Shown here in pieces: positions 11,186-24,429 of a stretch of DNA of 64,000 bases. The first letter of the stretch is position 1; every line of letters starts with the position of its first letter. Origin of the DNA: Calliopsis andreniformis (lineage: Eukaryota; Arthropoda; Insecta; Hymenoptera; Andrenidae); assembly GCF_051401765.1 (NCBI RefSeq), contig NW_027480422.1:26182001-26246000 (forward strand). Direction: 5' to 3'. The translations under genes were made by a program, and so were the position numbers. The notes under the pieces are model-generated. The model worked only from the letters and a program-made list of their open reading frames with translations, made no database searches and had not been told where the DNA came from.

Positions 11186-14100
11186 ATCGAATACATAGTG
11201 CCATAGAAGTCAACGCCAGAAGCATAAAATACAATAAAAATACAACAGTTTTTCCATCGTATAACAGGAATAATTGCAAACAGTGTGAAAGTGATGGCCA
11301 TTTCTACGTTCCGGGCAACCTTGGCTTCATTCTAGGTCGTCGTTCCACCAGATCGAATAGCTACGTCCTTAGAAGTCAACGCCAGAAGCATAAAATACAA
11401 TATAAATGCGACAGATCTTCCATCGTATAAAAGGAATAATTGCAAGCAGTGTGAAAGTAATGGACATTTCTACGTTCCCAGCCACCTAGGCTTCACTCTA
11501 GGGCGTTGTTCCTCCAGATCGAATAGCTAGGGCCTAAGAAGTCTACAGCAGAAGGATAAAATACAATATAAATACAACAGTTTTTCCATCGTATAACAGG
11601 AATAATTGCAACCAGAGTGAAGGTGATGGTCATTTCTACGCTCCGGTCAACCCAGGCTTCACTCTAGGGCGTTGCTCCACCAGATCGAATAGTTAGGGCC
11701 TTAGACGTCAACGCCAGAAGCATAAAATAAAATAAAAATACAACAGTTGTTCCATCGTATATCAGGAATAATTACAACCTGTGTGAAAGTAATAGGCATT
11801 TCTGCGTTCCGTGCAACCTAGGCTTCCCTCTAGGGCGTTGCTACACCAGGTCGGATAGTTAGGGCCTTAGAAAACAACTCCAGACGCATAAAATACAATA
11901 AAAGTACATCAGTTTTTCCATCGTATAACAGGAATAATTGCAACCAGAGTGAAAGTGATGGTCATTTCTACGTTCCGGGCAACCTAGGCTTCAGTCTAGG
12001 GCATGGTTCCCCCAGATCGAATAGTTAGGGCCTAAGAAGCCTACGCCAGAAGCATAAAATACAATATAAACACCACAGTTTTTCCATCGTATAACGGGAA
12101 TAATTGCAACCAGAGTGAAGGTGATGGTCATTTCTGCATTCCGGGCAACCTAGGCTTCACTCTAGAGCGTTGCTCCACCAGATCGAATAGCTAGGACCTT
12201 CGAAGTCAACGCCAGAAGCACAAAATAAAATAAAAATACAAGAGTTATTCCATCGTATAACAGGAATAATTACAACCTGTGTGAAAGTAATGGGCATTTC
12301 TACGCTCCGTGCAACCTAGGCTTCACTCTAGGGCGTTGGTGAACCCGGCCGAATAGTTAGGGCCTTAGAAAACAACTCCAGACTCATCAAATACAATATA
12401 AATACAACAGTTTTTCCACGGTATAAAACGAATAATTGCAACCAGTATGAAAGTTATGGTCATTTCTACGTTACGGGCAACCTAGGCTTCACCCTAGGGC
12501 GTTACTCCACCAAATCGAATAGTTAGGGCCTAAGAAGTCAACGCCAGAAGCATAAAATACAAAATAAATCCAACAGTTTGTCCATCGTATAACAGGAGTA
12601 ATTGCCACCAGTGTGAAAGTGATGGTCATTTCTGCATTCCGGGCAACCTCGGCTTCACTCTAGGGCGTTGCTCCTCCAGATAGAATAGTTAGGGCCCAGG
12701 AAGTCAACGCCAGAAGCATAAAATAAAATATAAATACAACAGTTTTTCCCTTGTATAACAGGAATAATTGCAACCAGTGTGAAAGGTATGGTCATTTCTA
12801 CGTTCCGGGCAACCTAGGCTTCACTCTAGGGCGTTGCTCCACCTCATCGGATAGCTGCGGCCTTAGAAGTCAACGCCAGAAGCATAAAATATTATATAAG
12901 TACAACAGTTTTTCCGTCGTATAACAGGAATAATTGCAACCAGTGTGAAAGGCATGGTCATTTCTACGTTCCGGGTAATCTAGGCTTCACTATAGGGAGT
13001 TGCTCCACCAGATCGAATAGTTAGGGCCTAAGAAGTTAACGCCAGAAGCATATAATACGATATATGTACAACAGCTTTTCCATCGTATAAAACGAATAAT
13101 TGCAACCTGTGTGAAAGTAATGGTCATTACTACGTTCCGGGCAACCTAGGTATCACTCTAGGACGTTGTGCCACCAGATCGAATAGTTAGGGCCTAAGAA
13201 GTCAACGCCGGAAGCATAAAATACGATATAAATACAACAGTTTTTCCACCGTATAAAACGAATAATTGCAACCAGTATGCAAGTTATGGTCATTTCTACG
13301 TTCCGGGCAACCTAGGCTTCACACTAGGGCGTTGCTCCACCAGATCGAATAGTTAGGGCCTTAGACGTCAACGCCAGAAGCATAAAATACAATATAGATA
13401 CAACAGTCTTTCCATCGTATAAAACGAATAATTGCAACCAGTGTGAAAGTTATGGTCATACCTACGTTCCGGGCAACCTAGGCTTCACTCTAGGGCGTTG
13501 CTCCGCCAGATAGAATAGCTAGGGCCTTAGAAGTCAACGCCATAAGCGTAAAATACAATATAAATGCAACAGCTTTTCCATCGTATAACAGGAGTAATTG
13601 CAAATAGTGTGAAAGTTATTATCATTTCTACGTTCCGGGCACCCTGGGCTTCACTCTAGGGCGTTTGTGCACCAGATCGAATAGCTAGGACCTTAGAAGT
13701 CAACGCCAGAAGCATAAAATACAATAAAAATACAACAGGTTTTCAATCGTATAGCATGCATAATTGCCACCAGTGTGAAGGCAATGGTCATTTGTACATT
13801 CCGGACAACCTAGGCTTCACTCTAGGGCGTTGGTCCACCAGATCCAATAGTTAGGGCCTAAGAAGTCAACGCCAGAAGCATAAAATACAATAAAAATACT
13901 ATAGATTTTCAATCGTATAGCATGAAGGATTGCAACCAGTGTGAAAGTAATGGTCATTTCTACGTTCCGGGCAACCTAGGCCTCGCTCTAGGGCGTTGCT
14001 CCACCAGATCGAATAGCTAGGAACTTAGAAATCAACTCCAGAAGCATAAAATACGATATACGTAAAACATCTTTTCCATCGTATAAAAGGAATAATTGCA

Positions 14101-17080
14101 AACAGTGTGAAGGTAATGGTCATTTCTACGCTCCGGTCAACCTAGGCTTCACTCTAGGGCGTTGCTCCCCCACATCGAATAGTTAGGGCCTTAAAAGAAA
14201 ATGCCAGAAGAACAAAATACAATATAAATACAACAGTTTTTCCATCGTATAAAATGAATAATTGCAAACAGTGTGAAAGTAATGGTCATTTCTACGTTCC
14301 GGGAAACCTAGGCTTCACTCTAGGGCGTTGCCCCACCACATCGAATAGTTAGGGCCTTAAAAGTCAATGCCAGAAGAATAAAATACAATATAAATGCAAC
14401 AGCTTTTCCATCGTCTAAAACGAGTAATTGCAACCAGTGTGAAAGTAATGGCCATTTCAACGTTACGGGCATCCCAGACTTAACCCTGAGGCATTGCCCC
14501 ACCAGATCGAATAGATAGGGCCTTAGAAGACAACGCCAGAAGCATATAGTACAATAAAAATCCATCAGATTTTCCATCGTATAACAGGATTAATTGCAAA
14601 CAGTGTGAAGGTAATGGTCATTTCTACGCTCCGGTCAACCTAGGCTACGCTCTAGGGCGTTGGTCCACCACATCGAATAGTTAGGGACTTAAGAGTCAAT
14701 GTCAGAAGAATAAAATACAATATAAATGCAACAGTTTTTCCACCATATAAAATAAATAATTGCATACAGTGTGAAATTAATGATCATTTCTACGTTCCGG
14801 GCAACCTAGGCTTCACTCTAGGGCAATGCTCCAACAGACCGAATAGCTAGGGACTTAGAATTCAACGCAAGAAGCATATAATACAGTATAAATACAACAG
14901 TTTTTCCATCGTATAAAACGAATAATAGCACCAGTGTGAAAGTTATGGTCATTTTTACGTTCCGGGCAACCTAGGCTACACTCTACGGCGTTGCTCCACC
15001 AGATCGAATAGTTAGGGCCTTAGAAGTCAACGCCGGAAGCATGGAATACAATAAAAATGCAACAGTTTTTCCATCGTATGACAGGAATAATTGCAAACAG
15101 TGTGAAGGTAATGGTCATTTCTACGCTCCGGTAAACCTAGGCTTCACTCTAGGGCGTTGCTCCACCACATCCAATAGTTAGGGCCTTAAAAGTCAATGCC
15201 AGATGAATAAAATACAATATAAATACAACAGTTTTTCCATCGTATAAAATGAATAATTGCAAACAGTGTGAAAGTAATGGTCATTTCTACGTTCCGGGAA
15301 ACCTAGGCTTCACTCTAGGGCGTTGCCCCACCACATCGAAGAGTTAGGGCCCTAAAAGTCAATGCCAGAAGAATAAAATACAATATAAATGCAACAGCTT
15401 TTCCATCGTCTAAAACGAGTAATTGCAACCAGTGTGAAAGTAATGGCCATTTCAACGTTACGGGCATCCTAGACTTAACCCTGAGGCATTGCCACACCAG
15501 TTCGAATAGATAGGGCCTTAGAAGTCAACGCCAGAAGCTTAAAGTACAATAAAAATCCATCAGTTTTTCCATCGTATAACAGGAATAATTGCAAACAGTG
15601 TGAAGGTAATGGTCATTTCTACGTTCCCAGCAACCTAGGCTTCACTCTAGGGCGTTGTTCCTCCAGATCGAATAGCTAGGGCCTAAGAAGTCTACAGCAG
15701 AAGCATAAAATACAATATAAATACAACAGTTTTTCCATCGCATAACAGGAATAATTGCAACCAGAGTGAAGGTGTTGGTCATTTCTAAGTTCCGGGCAAC
15801 CTAGGCTTCACTCTAGAGCGTTGCTCCACCAGATTGATTAGCTAGGGCCTTAGAAGTCAACGCCAGAAGCACAAAATAAAATAAAAATACAACAGTTATT
15901 CTATCGTATAACAGGAATAATTACAACCAGTGTGAAAGTAATGGGCATTTCTACGTTCCGTGCAATCTAGGCTTCACTCTAGGGCGTTTTTCGACCAGGT
16001 CGAATAGATAGGGCCTTAGAAAACAACTCCAGACGCATAAAATACAATATAAATACAACAGTTTTTCCACGGTATAAAACGAAGAATTGCGACCAGTATG
16101 AAAGTTATGGTCATTTCTACGTTGCGGGCATCCTGGGCTTCACCCTAGGGCGTTGCTCCACCACATCGAATAGTTAGGGCCCAGGAAGTCAACGCCAGAA
16201 GCATAAAATACAATATAAATACAACAGTTGTTCCCTTGTATAACAGGAATAATTGCAACCAGTGTGAAGGGTATGGTCATTTCTACGTTCCGGGCAACAT
16301 TGCCTTCACTCTAGGGCGTTGCTCCACCACATCGGATAGCTGCTGCCTTAGAAGTCAACTCCAGAAGCATAAAATACAATATAAATACAACAGTTCTTCC
16401 ACGGTATAAAATGAATAATTGCAACCAGTATGAAAGTTATGGTCATTTCTACGTTCCGGGCAACCTAGGCTTCACCCTAGGGCGTTGCTCCACCAGATCG
16501 AATAGTTAGGGCCTAAGAAGTCAACGCCAGAAGCATAAAATACAATAGAAATACAACAGTTTTTCCATCGTATAACAGGAATCATTGCAACCAGTGTGAA
16601 AGCTATGGTCATTTCTACGTTCCGGGCAACCTAGGCTTCACTCGAGGGCGTTGCTCCACTACATCGAATAGCTACGGCCCTAGAAGACAACGCCATAACT
16701 ATAAAGAACAATATAAATACAACAGTTCTTCCATTGTATAAAATGAATAATTGCAACCAGTGTGAAAGACATGGTCATTTCTACGTTCCGGGCAACCTAG
16801 GCTTCACTGTAGGGCGTTGCTCCAACACATCGAATAGCTACGGCCTTAGGAGTCAACGCCAGAGGCATAAAATACAAAATAAATACAACAGTTTTTCCAT
16901 CGTATAAAACGAATAATTGCAACCAGTATGAAAGTTATGGTCATTTCTACGTTGCGGGCAACCTAGGCTTCACCCTAGGGCGTTGCTCCACCGGATCCAA
17001 TATTTAGGGCCTAAGAAGTCAACGCCAGAAGCATAAAATACAATAAAAATACAACAGTTTTTCCATCGTATAGCATGAAT
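11186..17080 (+). repeat. Region B: diverged satellite with mixed monomer types
   Basis: Satellite monomers without a clean long higher-order period. Recognisable shared segments are about 11460-11600 with 15610-15750 (25 monomers apart), and 12250-12890 with about 23705-24345 (69 monomers plus 1 bp). The monomer near 14930 has a 1-bp loss in the usual AATAATTGCAACCAG context (AATAATAGCACCAG). No gene or other element seen. Confidence 0.8.
14105..15640 (+). repeat. Six-monomer duplication in region B
   Basis: About 14105-14640 recurs at about 15100-15636, an offset of 995 bp (six monomers less the 1-bp loss near 14930). Shared markers are GGGAAACCTAGG, GCCTTAAAAGTCAATGCC and a following type II monomer with the ATCC(T/C)AGACTTAACCCTG variant. 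The copies differ by scattered substitutions, so this event is older than those in regions C, D and H. Confidence 0.75.
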
Positions 17081-20069
17081 AATTGAAACCAGTGTGAAAG
17101 TGATGGCCATTTCTAAATTCCGGGTAACCTTGGCTTCATTCTAGGTGGTTGTTCTACCAGATCGTACAGTTAGGGCCTAGGGAGTCAACGCCAGAATCAT
17201 AAAATACAATATAAATACAACAGTTTTTCCATCGTATAAAATGAATAATTGCAAACAGTGTGAAACTAATGGTCATTTCTACGTTCCGGGAAACCTAGGC
17301 TTCACTCTAGGGCGTTGCGCCACCACATCGAATAGTTAGGGCCTTAAAAGTCAACGCCAGAAGAATAAAATACAATATAAATACAACAGTATTTCCATCG
17401 TATAAAATGAATAATTGCAAACATTGTGAAAGTAATGGTCATTTCTACGTTCCGGGCAATCTAGACTTCACTCTAGGGCGTTGCTCCACTGGATCGAATA
17501 GTTAGGGCCTAAGAAGTCAACGCCAGATGCATAAAATACAATATAAATACAACAGCTTTTCCATCGTCTAAAACGAATAATTGCAACCAGTGTGGAAGTA
17601 ATGGCCATTTCAGCGTTACGGGCATCCTAGACTTAACTCTGAGGCATTGCTCCACCAGATCGAATAGATAGGGCCTTAGAAGTCAACGCCAGAAGCATAA
17701 AGCACAATAAAAATCCAACAGTTTTTCCATCGCATAACAGGAATAATTGCAAACAGTGTGAAGGTAATAGTCATTTCTACGCTCCGGTAAACCTAGGCTT
17801 CACTCTAGGGCGTCGTTCCACCACATCGAATAGCTGCGGCCTTAGAAGTCAACGCCAGAAGCATAAAATACAATATAAATACAACAGTTTTTGAATCGTA
17901 TAACAGGAATAATTGCAAACAGTGTGAAAGATATGGTCATTTCTACGTTTCGGGCAACCTAGGCCTCACTCTAGGGCGATGCTCCACCGGATCGAATATT
18001 TAGGGCCTAAGAAGTCAACGCCAGAAGCATAAAGTACAATAAAAATACAACAGTTTTTCCATCGTATAACAGGAATAATTGCAAACAGTGTGAAAGTGAT
18101 GGCCATTTCTACGTTCCGGGCAACCTTGGCTTCATTCTAGGTCGTCGTTCCACCAGATCGAATAGCTACGTCCTTAGAAGTCAACGCCAGAAGCATAAAA
18201 CACAATATAAATGCGACAGATCTTCCATCGTATAAAATGAATAGTTGCAATCAGTGCGAAAATAATGTATCTTTTCTACGTTCCCTGCAACCTAGGCTTG
18301 ACTCTGGGGCGTTGCTCCACCAGATCGAATAGGTAGGGCCATAGAAGTCAATGCCCGAATAAAAGAATACAATATAAATACAACAGTTTTTCTATCGTAT
18401 AAAATGAATAATTGCAAACAGTGTGAAAGTAATGGTCACTTCTACTGCTCGGGCAACTGAGGCTTCACTCTATGGCGTTGTTCTACCAGATCGAATAGCT
18501 ACGGCCTTAGAAGTCTACGCCAGAAGCATAAAATACAATATAAATACAACAGTTTTTCCATCGTATACAATTAATGATTGCAAACATTGTGAAAGTAACG
18601 GTCATTTCTACGTTCCGGGCAACTTTGGCCTCACTCTAGGGCGATGCTCCACCGGATCGAATATTTAGGGCCTAAGAAGTCAACGCCAGAAGCATAAAAT
18701 ACAATACAAATACAACAGTTTTTCCATCGTATAAAATGAATAATTGCAAACAGTGTGAAACTAATGGTCATTTCTACGTTCCGGGCAACCTAGGCTTCAC
18801 TCTAGGGCGTTGCTCCACCAGATCGAATAGCTAGCACCTTAGAAGTCAACGCCAGAAGCACAAAATAAAATAAAAATACAAGAGTTATTCCATCGTATAA
18901 CAGGAATAATTACAACCAGTGTGAAAGTAATGGGCATTTCTACGCTCCGTGCAACCTAGGCTTCACTCTAGGGCGTTGGTCCACCCGGCCGAATAGTTAG
19001 GGCCTTAGAAAACAACTCCAGACTCATAAAATACAATATAAATACAACAGTTTTTCCACGGTATAAAACGAATAATTGCAACCAGTATGAAAGTTATGGT
19101 CATTTCTACGTTACGGGTAACCTAGGCTTCACCCTAGGGCGTTGCTCCACCAAATCGAATAGTTAGGGCCTAAGAAGTCAACGCCAGAAGCATAAAATAC
19201 AAAATAAATACAACAGTTTTTCCATCGTATAACAAGAATATTTGCAACCAGTGTGAGAGTGATGGTCATTTCTACATTCCGGGAAACCTAGGCTTCACTC
19301 TAGGGCGTTGCTCCACCAGATCGAATACATAGTGCCATAGAAGTCAACGCCAGAAGCATAAAGTCCATTAAAAATCCAACAGTTTGTCCATCGTATAACA
19401 GGAGTAATTGCCACCAGTGTGAGAGTGATGGTCATTTCTGCATTCCGGGCAACCTAGGCTTCACTCTAGGGCGTTGCTCCTCCAGATAGAATAGTTAGGG
19501 CCCAGGAAGTGAACGCCAGAAGCATAAAATAAAATATAAATACAACAGTTTTTCCCTTGTATAACAGGAATAATTGCAACCAGTGTGAAAGGTATGGTCA
19601 TTTCTACGTTCCGGGCAACCTAGGCTTCACTCTAGGGCGTTGCTCCACCACATCGGATAGCTGCGGCCTTAGAAGTCAACGCCAGAAGCATAAAATACAA
19701 TATAAATACAACAGCTTTTCAATCGTATAACAGGAATAATTGCAACCAGTGTGAAAGACATGGTCCTTTCTACGTTCCGGGCAACCTAGGCTTCACTCTA
19801 GGGCGTTGCTCCAACACATCGAATAGCTACGGCCTTAGGAGTCAACGCCAGAGGCATAAAATACAAAATAAATACAACAGTTTTTCCATCGTATAAAACG
19901 AATAATTGCAACCAGTATGAAAGTTATGGCCATTTCTACGTTCCGGGCAACCTAGGCTTCACCCTAGGGCGTTGCTCCACCGGATCGAATATTTAGGGCC
20001 TAAGAAGTCAACGCCAGAAGCATAAAATACAATAAAAATACAACAGTTTTTCCATCGTATAGCATGAAT
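17081..20069 (+). repeat. Higher-order repeat C, copy 1 (18 monomers, 2989 bp)
   Basis: The marker AATTGAAACC followed by GTGATGGCCATTTCTAAATT is at 17081 and again at 20070, 18 x 166 plus 1 bp. The extra base lies in one odd monomer near 18250 (AATAATGTATCTTTTCTACG). About 18690-20018 is an eight-monomer stretch missing from the two following copies; it resembles 25650-26500. The 18-monomer similarity extends upstream to about 16746. Confidence 0.8.
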
Positions 20070-21730
20070 AATTGAAACCAGTGTGAAAGTGATGGCCATT
20101 TCTAAATTCCGGGTAACCTTGGCTTCATTATAGGTCGTTGTTCTACCAGATCGTACAGTTAGGGCCTAGGAAGTCAACGCCAGAAGCATAAAATACAATA
20201 TAAATACAACAGCTTTTCCATCGTATAAAATGAATAATTGCAAACAGTGTGAAACTAATGGTCATTTCTACGTTCCGGGAAACCTAGGCTTCACTCTAGG
20301 GCGTTGCGCCACCACATCGAATAGTTAGGGCCTTAAAAGCCAACGCCAGAAGAATAAAATACAATATAAATACAACAGTATTTCCATCGTATAAAATGAA
20401 TAATTGCAAACAGTGTGAAAGTAATGGACATTTCTACGTTCCGGGCAATCTAGACTTCACTCTAGGGCGTTGCTCCACTGGATCGAGTAGTTAGGGCCTA
20501 AGAAATCAACGCCAGATGCATAAAATACAATATAAATACAACAGCTTTTCCATCGTCTAAAACGAATAATTGCAACCAGTGTGGAAGTAATGGCCATTTC
20601 AGCGTTACGGGCATCCTAGACTTAACTCTGAGGCATTGCTCCACCAGATCGAATAGATAGGGCCTTAGAAGTCAACGCCAGAAGCATAAAGTACAATAAA
20701 AATCCAGCAGTTTTTCCATCGCATAACAGGAATAATTGCAAACAGTGTGAAGGTAATAGTCATTTCTACGCTCCGGTAAACCTAGGCTTCACTCTAGGGC
20801 GTCGTTCCACCACATCGAATAGCTGCGGCCTTAGAAGTCAACGCCAGAAGCATAAAATACAATATAAATACAACAGTTTTTGAATCGTATAACAGGAATA
20901 ATTGCAAACAGTGTGAAAGATATGGTCATTTCTACGTTTCGGGCAACCTAGGCCTCACTCTAGGGCGATGCTCCACCGGATCGAATATTTAGGGCCTAAG
21001 AAGTCAACGCCAGAAGCATAAAATACAATAAAAATACAACAGTTTTTCCATCGTATAACAGGAATAATTGCAAACAGTGTGAAAGTGATGGCCATTTCTA
21101 CGTTCCGGGCAACCTTGGCTTCATTCTAGGTCGTCGTTCCACCAGATCGAATAGCTACGTCCTTAGAAGTCAACGCCAGAAGCATAAAATACAATATAAA
21201 TGCGACAGATCTTCCATCGTATAAAATGAATAGTTGCAATCAGTGCGAAAATAATGTATCTTTTCTACGTTCCGTGCAACCTAGGCTTGACTCTGGGGCG
21301 TTGCTCCACCAGATCGAATAGGTAGGGCCATAGAAGTCAATGCCCGAATAAAAGAATACAATATAAATACAACAGTTTTTCTATCGTATAAAATGAATAA
21401 TTGCAAACAGTGTGAAAGTAATGGTCACTTCTACTGCTCGGGCAACTGAGGCTTCACTCTATGGCGTTGTTCTACCAGATCGAATAGCTACGGCCTTAGA
21501 AGTCAACGCCAGAAGCATAAAATACAATATAAATACAACAGTTTTTCCATCGTATACAATTGATGATTGCAAACATTGTGAAAGTAACGGTCATTTCTAC
21601 GTTCCGGGCAACTTAGGCCACACTCTAGGGCGATGCTCCACCGGATCGAATATTTAGGGCCTAAGAAGTCAGCGCCAGAAGCATAAAATACAATAAAAAT
21701 ACAACAGGTTTTCCATCGTATAGCATGAAT
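20070..21730 (+). repeat. Higher-order repeat C, copy 2 (10 monomers, 1661 bp)
   Basis: Matches copy 1 but lacks its eight-monomer stretch, so the period drops from 2989 to 1661 bp (10 x 166 plus 1). It keeps the odd monomer with the extra base (near 21245) and the following monomer with TCACTTCTACTGCTCGGGCA. Substitutions against copies 1 and 3 are few. Confidence 0.8.
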
Positions 21731-23390
21731 AATTGAAAGCAGTGTGAAAGTGATGGCCATTTCTAAATTCCGGGTAACCTTGGCTTCATTCTAGGTCGTT
21801 GTTCTACCAGATCGTACAGTTAGGGCCTAGGAAGTCAACGCCAGAAGCTTAAAATACAATATAAATACAACAGTTTTTCCATCGTATAAAATGAATAATT
21901 GCAAACAGTGTGAAACTAATGGTCATTTATACGTTCCGGGAAACCTAGGCTTCACTCTAGGGCGTTGCGCCACCACATCGAATAGTTAGGGCCTTAAAAG
22001 CCAACGCCAGAAGAATAAAAGACAATATAAATACAACAGTATTTCCATCGTATAAAATGAATAATTGCAAACAGTGTGAAAGTAATGGTCATTTCTACGT
22101 TCCGGGCAATCTAGACTTCACTCTAGGGCGTTGCTCCACTGGATCGAATAGTTAGGGCCTAAGAAATCAACGCCAGATGCATAAAATACAACATAAATAC
22201 AACAGCTTTTCCATCGTCTAAAACGAATAATTGCAACCAGTGTGGAAGTAATGGCCATTTCAGCGTTACGGACATCCTAGACTTAACTCTGAGGCATTGC
22301 TCCACCAGATCGAATAGATAGGGCCTTAGAAGTCAACGCCAGAAGCATAAAGTACAATAAAAATCCAACAGTTTTTCCATCGCATAACAGGAATAATTGC
22401 AAACAGTGTGAAGGTAATAGTCATTTCTACGCTCCGGTAAACCTAGGCTTCACTCTAGGGCGTCGTTCCACCACATCGAATAGCTGCGGCCTTAGAAGTC
22501 AACGCCAGAAGCATAAAATACAATATAAATACAACAGTTTTTGAATCGTATAACAGGAATAATTGCAAACAGTGTGAAATATATGGTCATTTCTACGTTT
22601 CGGGCAACCTAGGCCTCAATCTAGGGCGATGCTCCACCGGATCGAATATTTAGGGCCTAAGAAGTCAACGCCAGAAGCATAAAATACAATAAAAATACAA
22701 CAGTTTTTCCATCGTATAACAGGAATAATTGCAAACAGTGTGAAAGTGATGGCCATTTCTACGTTCCGGGCAACCTTGGCTTCATTCTAGGTCGTCGTTC
22801 CACCAGATCGAATAGCTACGTCCTTAGAAGTAAACGCCAGAAGCATAAAATACAATATAAACGCGACAGATCTTCCATCGTATAAAATGAATAGTTGCAA
22901 TCAGTGCGAAAATAATGTATCTTTTCTACGTTCCGTGCAACCTAGGCTTGACTCTAGGGCGTTGCTCCACCAGATCGAATAGGTAGGGCCATAGAAGTCA
23001 ATGCCCGAATAAAAGAATACAATATAAATACAACAGTTTTTCTATCGTATAAAATGAATAATGGCAAACAGTGTGAAAGTAATGGTCACTTCTACTGCTC
23101 GGGCAACTGAGGCTTCACTCTATGGCGTTGTTCTACCAGATCGAATAGCTACGGCCTCAGAAGTCAACGCCAGAGGCATAAAATACAATATAAATACAAC
23201 AGTTTTTCCATCGTATAAAATGAATAATTGCAAACAGTGTGAAACTAATGGTCATTTCTACGTTCCGGGCAACCTAGGCCTCACTCTAGGGCGATGCTCC
23301 ACCGGATCGAATATTTAGGGCCTAAGAAGTCAACACCAGAAGCATAAAATACAATAAAAATACAAGAGTTTTTCCATCGTATAGCATGAA
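21731..23390 (+). repeat. Higher-order repeat C, copy 3 (10 monomers, 1660 bp)
   Basis: Near-identical to copy 2 up to about 23200. About 23205-23270 then differs: the ACAATTGATGATTGCAAACA variant of copy 2 is replaced by the common AAAATGAATAATTGCAAACA and GAAACTAATGG form. This is a short patch consistent with gene conversion from another monomer. A 1-bp loss (AATAATTAAACC) follows at about 23391. Confidence 0.75.
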
Positions 23391-24429
23391 TAATTAAACC
23401 AGAGTGAAAGTGATGGCCCTTTCTACCTTCCGGGCAACCTTGGCTTCATTCTAGGTCGTTGTTCTACCAGATCGAACAGTTAGGGCCTAAGAAGTCAACG
23501 CCAGAAGCATAAAATACAATATAAATACAACAGTTTTTCCATCGTATAAAATGAATAATTGCAAACAGTGTGAAACTAATGGTCATTTCTACGTTCCGGG
23601 CAACCTAGGCTTCACTCTAGGGCGTTGCTCCACCAGATCGAATAGTTAGGGCCTTAGACGTCAACGCCAGAAGCATAAAATAAAATAAAAATACAACAGT
23701 TGTTCCATCGTATATCAGGAATAATTACAACCTGTGTGAAAGTAATAGGCATTTCTACGCTCCGTGCAACCTAGGCTTCACTCTAGGGCGTTGGTGCACC
23801 CGGCCGAATAGTTAGGGCCTTAGAAAACAACTCCAGACTCATCAAATACAATATAAATACAACAGTTTTTCCACGGTATAAAACGAATAATTGCAACCAG
23901 TATGAAAGTTATGGTCATTTCTACGTTACGGGCAACCTAGGCTTCACCCTAGGGCGTTACTCCACCAAATCGAATAGTTAGGGCCTAAGAAGTCAACGCC
24001 AGAAGCATAAAATACAAAATAAATACAACAGTTTTTCCATCGTATAACAAGAATAATTGCAACCAGTGTGAAAGTGATGGTCATTTCTGCATTCCGGGCA
24101 ACCTCGGCTTCACTCTAGGGCGTTGCTCCTCCAGATAGAATAGTTAGGGCCCAGGAAGTCAACGCCAGAAGCATAAAATAAAATATAAATACAACAGTTT
24201 TTCCCTTGTATAACAGGAATAATTGCAACCAGTGTGAAAGGTATGATCATTTCTACGTTCCGGGCAACCTAGGCTTCACTCTAGGGCGTTGCTCCACCTC
24301 ATCGGATAGCTGCGGCCTTAGAAGTCAACGCCAGAAGCATAAAATACAATAAAAGTACATCAGTTTTTCCATCGTATAACAGGAATAATTGCAACCAGTG
24401 TGAAAGGTATGGTCATTTCTACGTTCCGG
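23391..24429 (+). repeat. Transitional satellite between regions C and D
   Basis: Six or so monomers. About 23705-24345 matches about 12250-12890, including the distinctive GTTGGTGCACCCGGCCGAAT variant. This is evidence of movement of multi-monomer blocks over more than 11 kb. No other element is visible. Confidence 0.75.
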
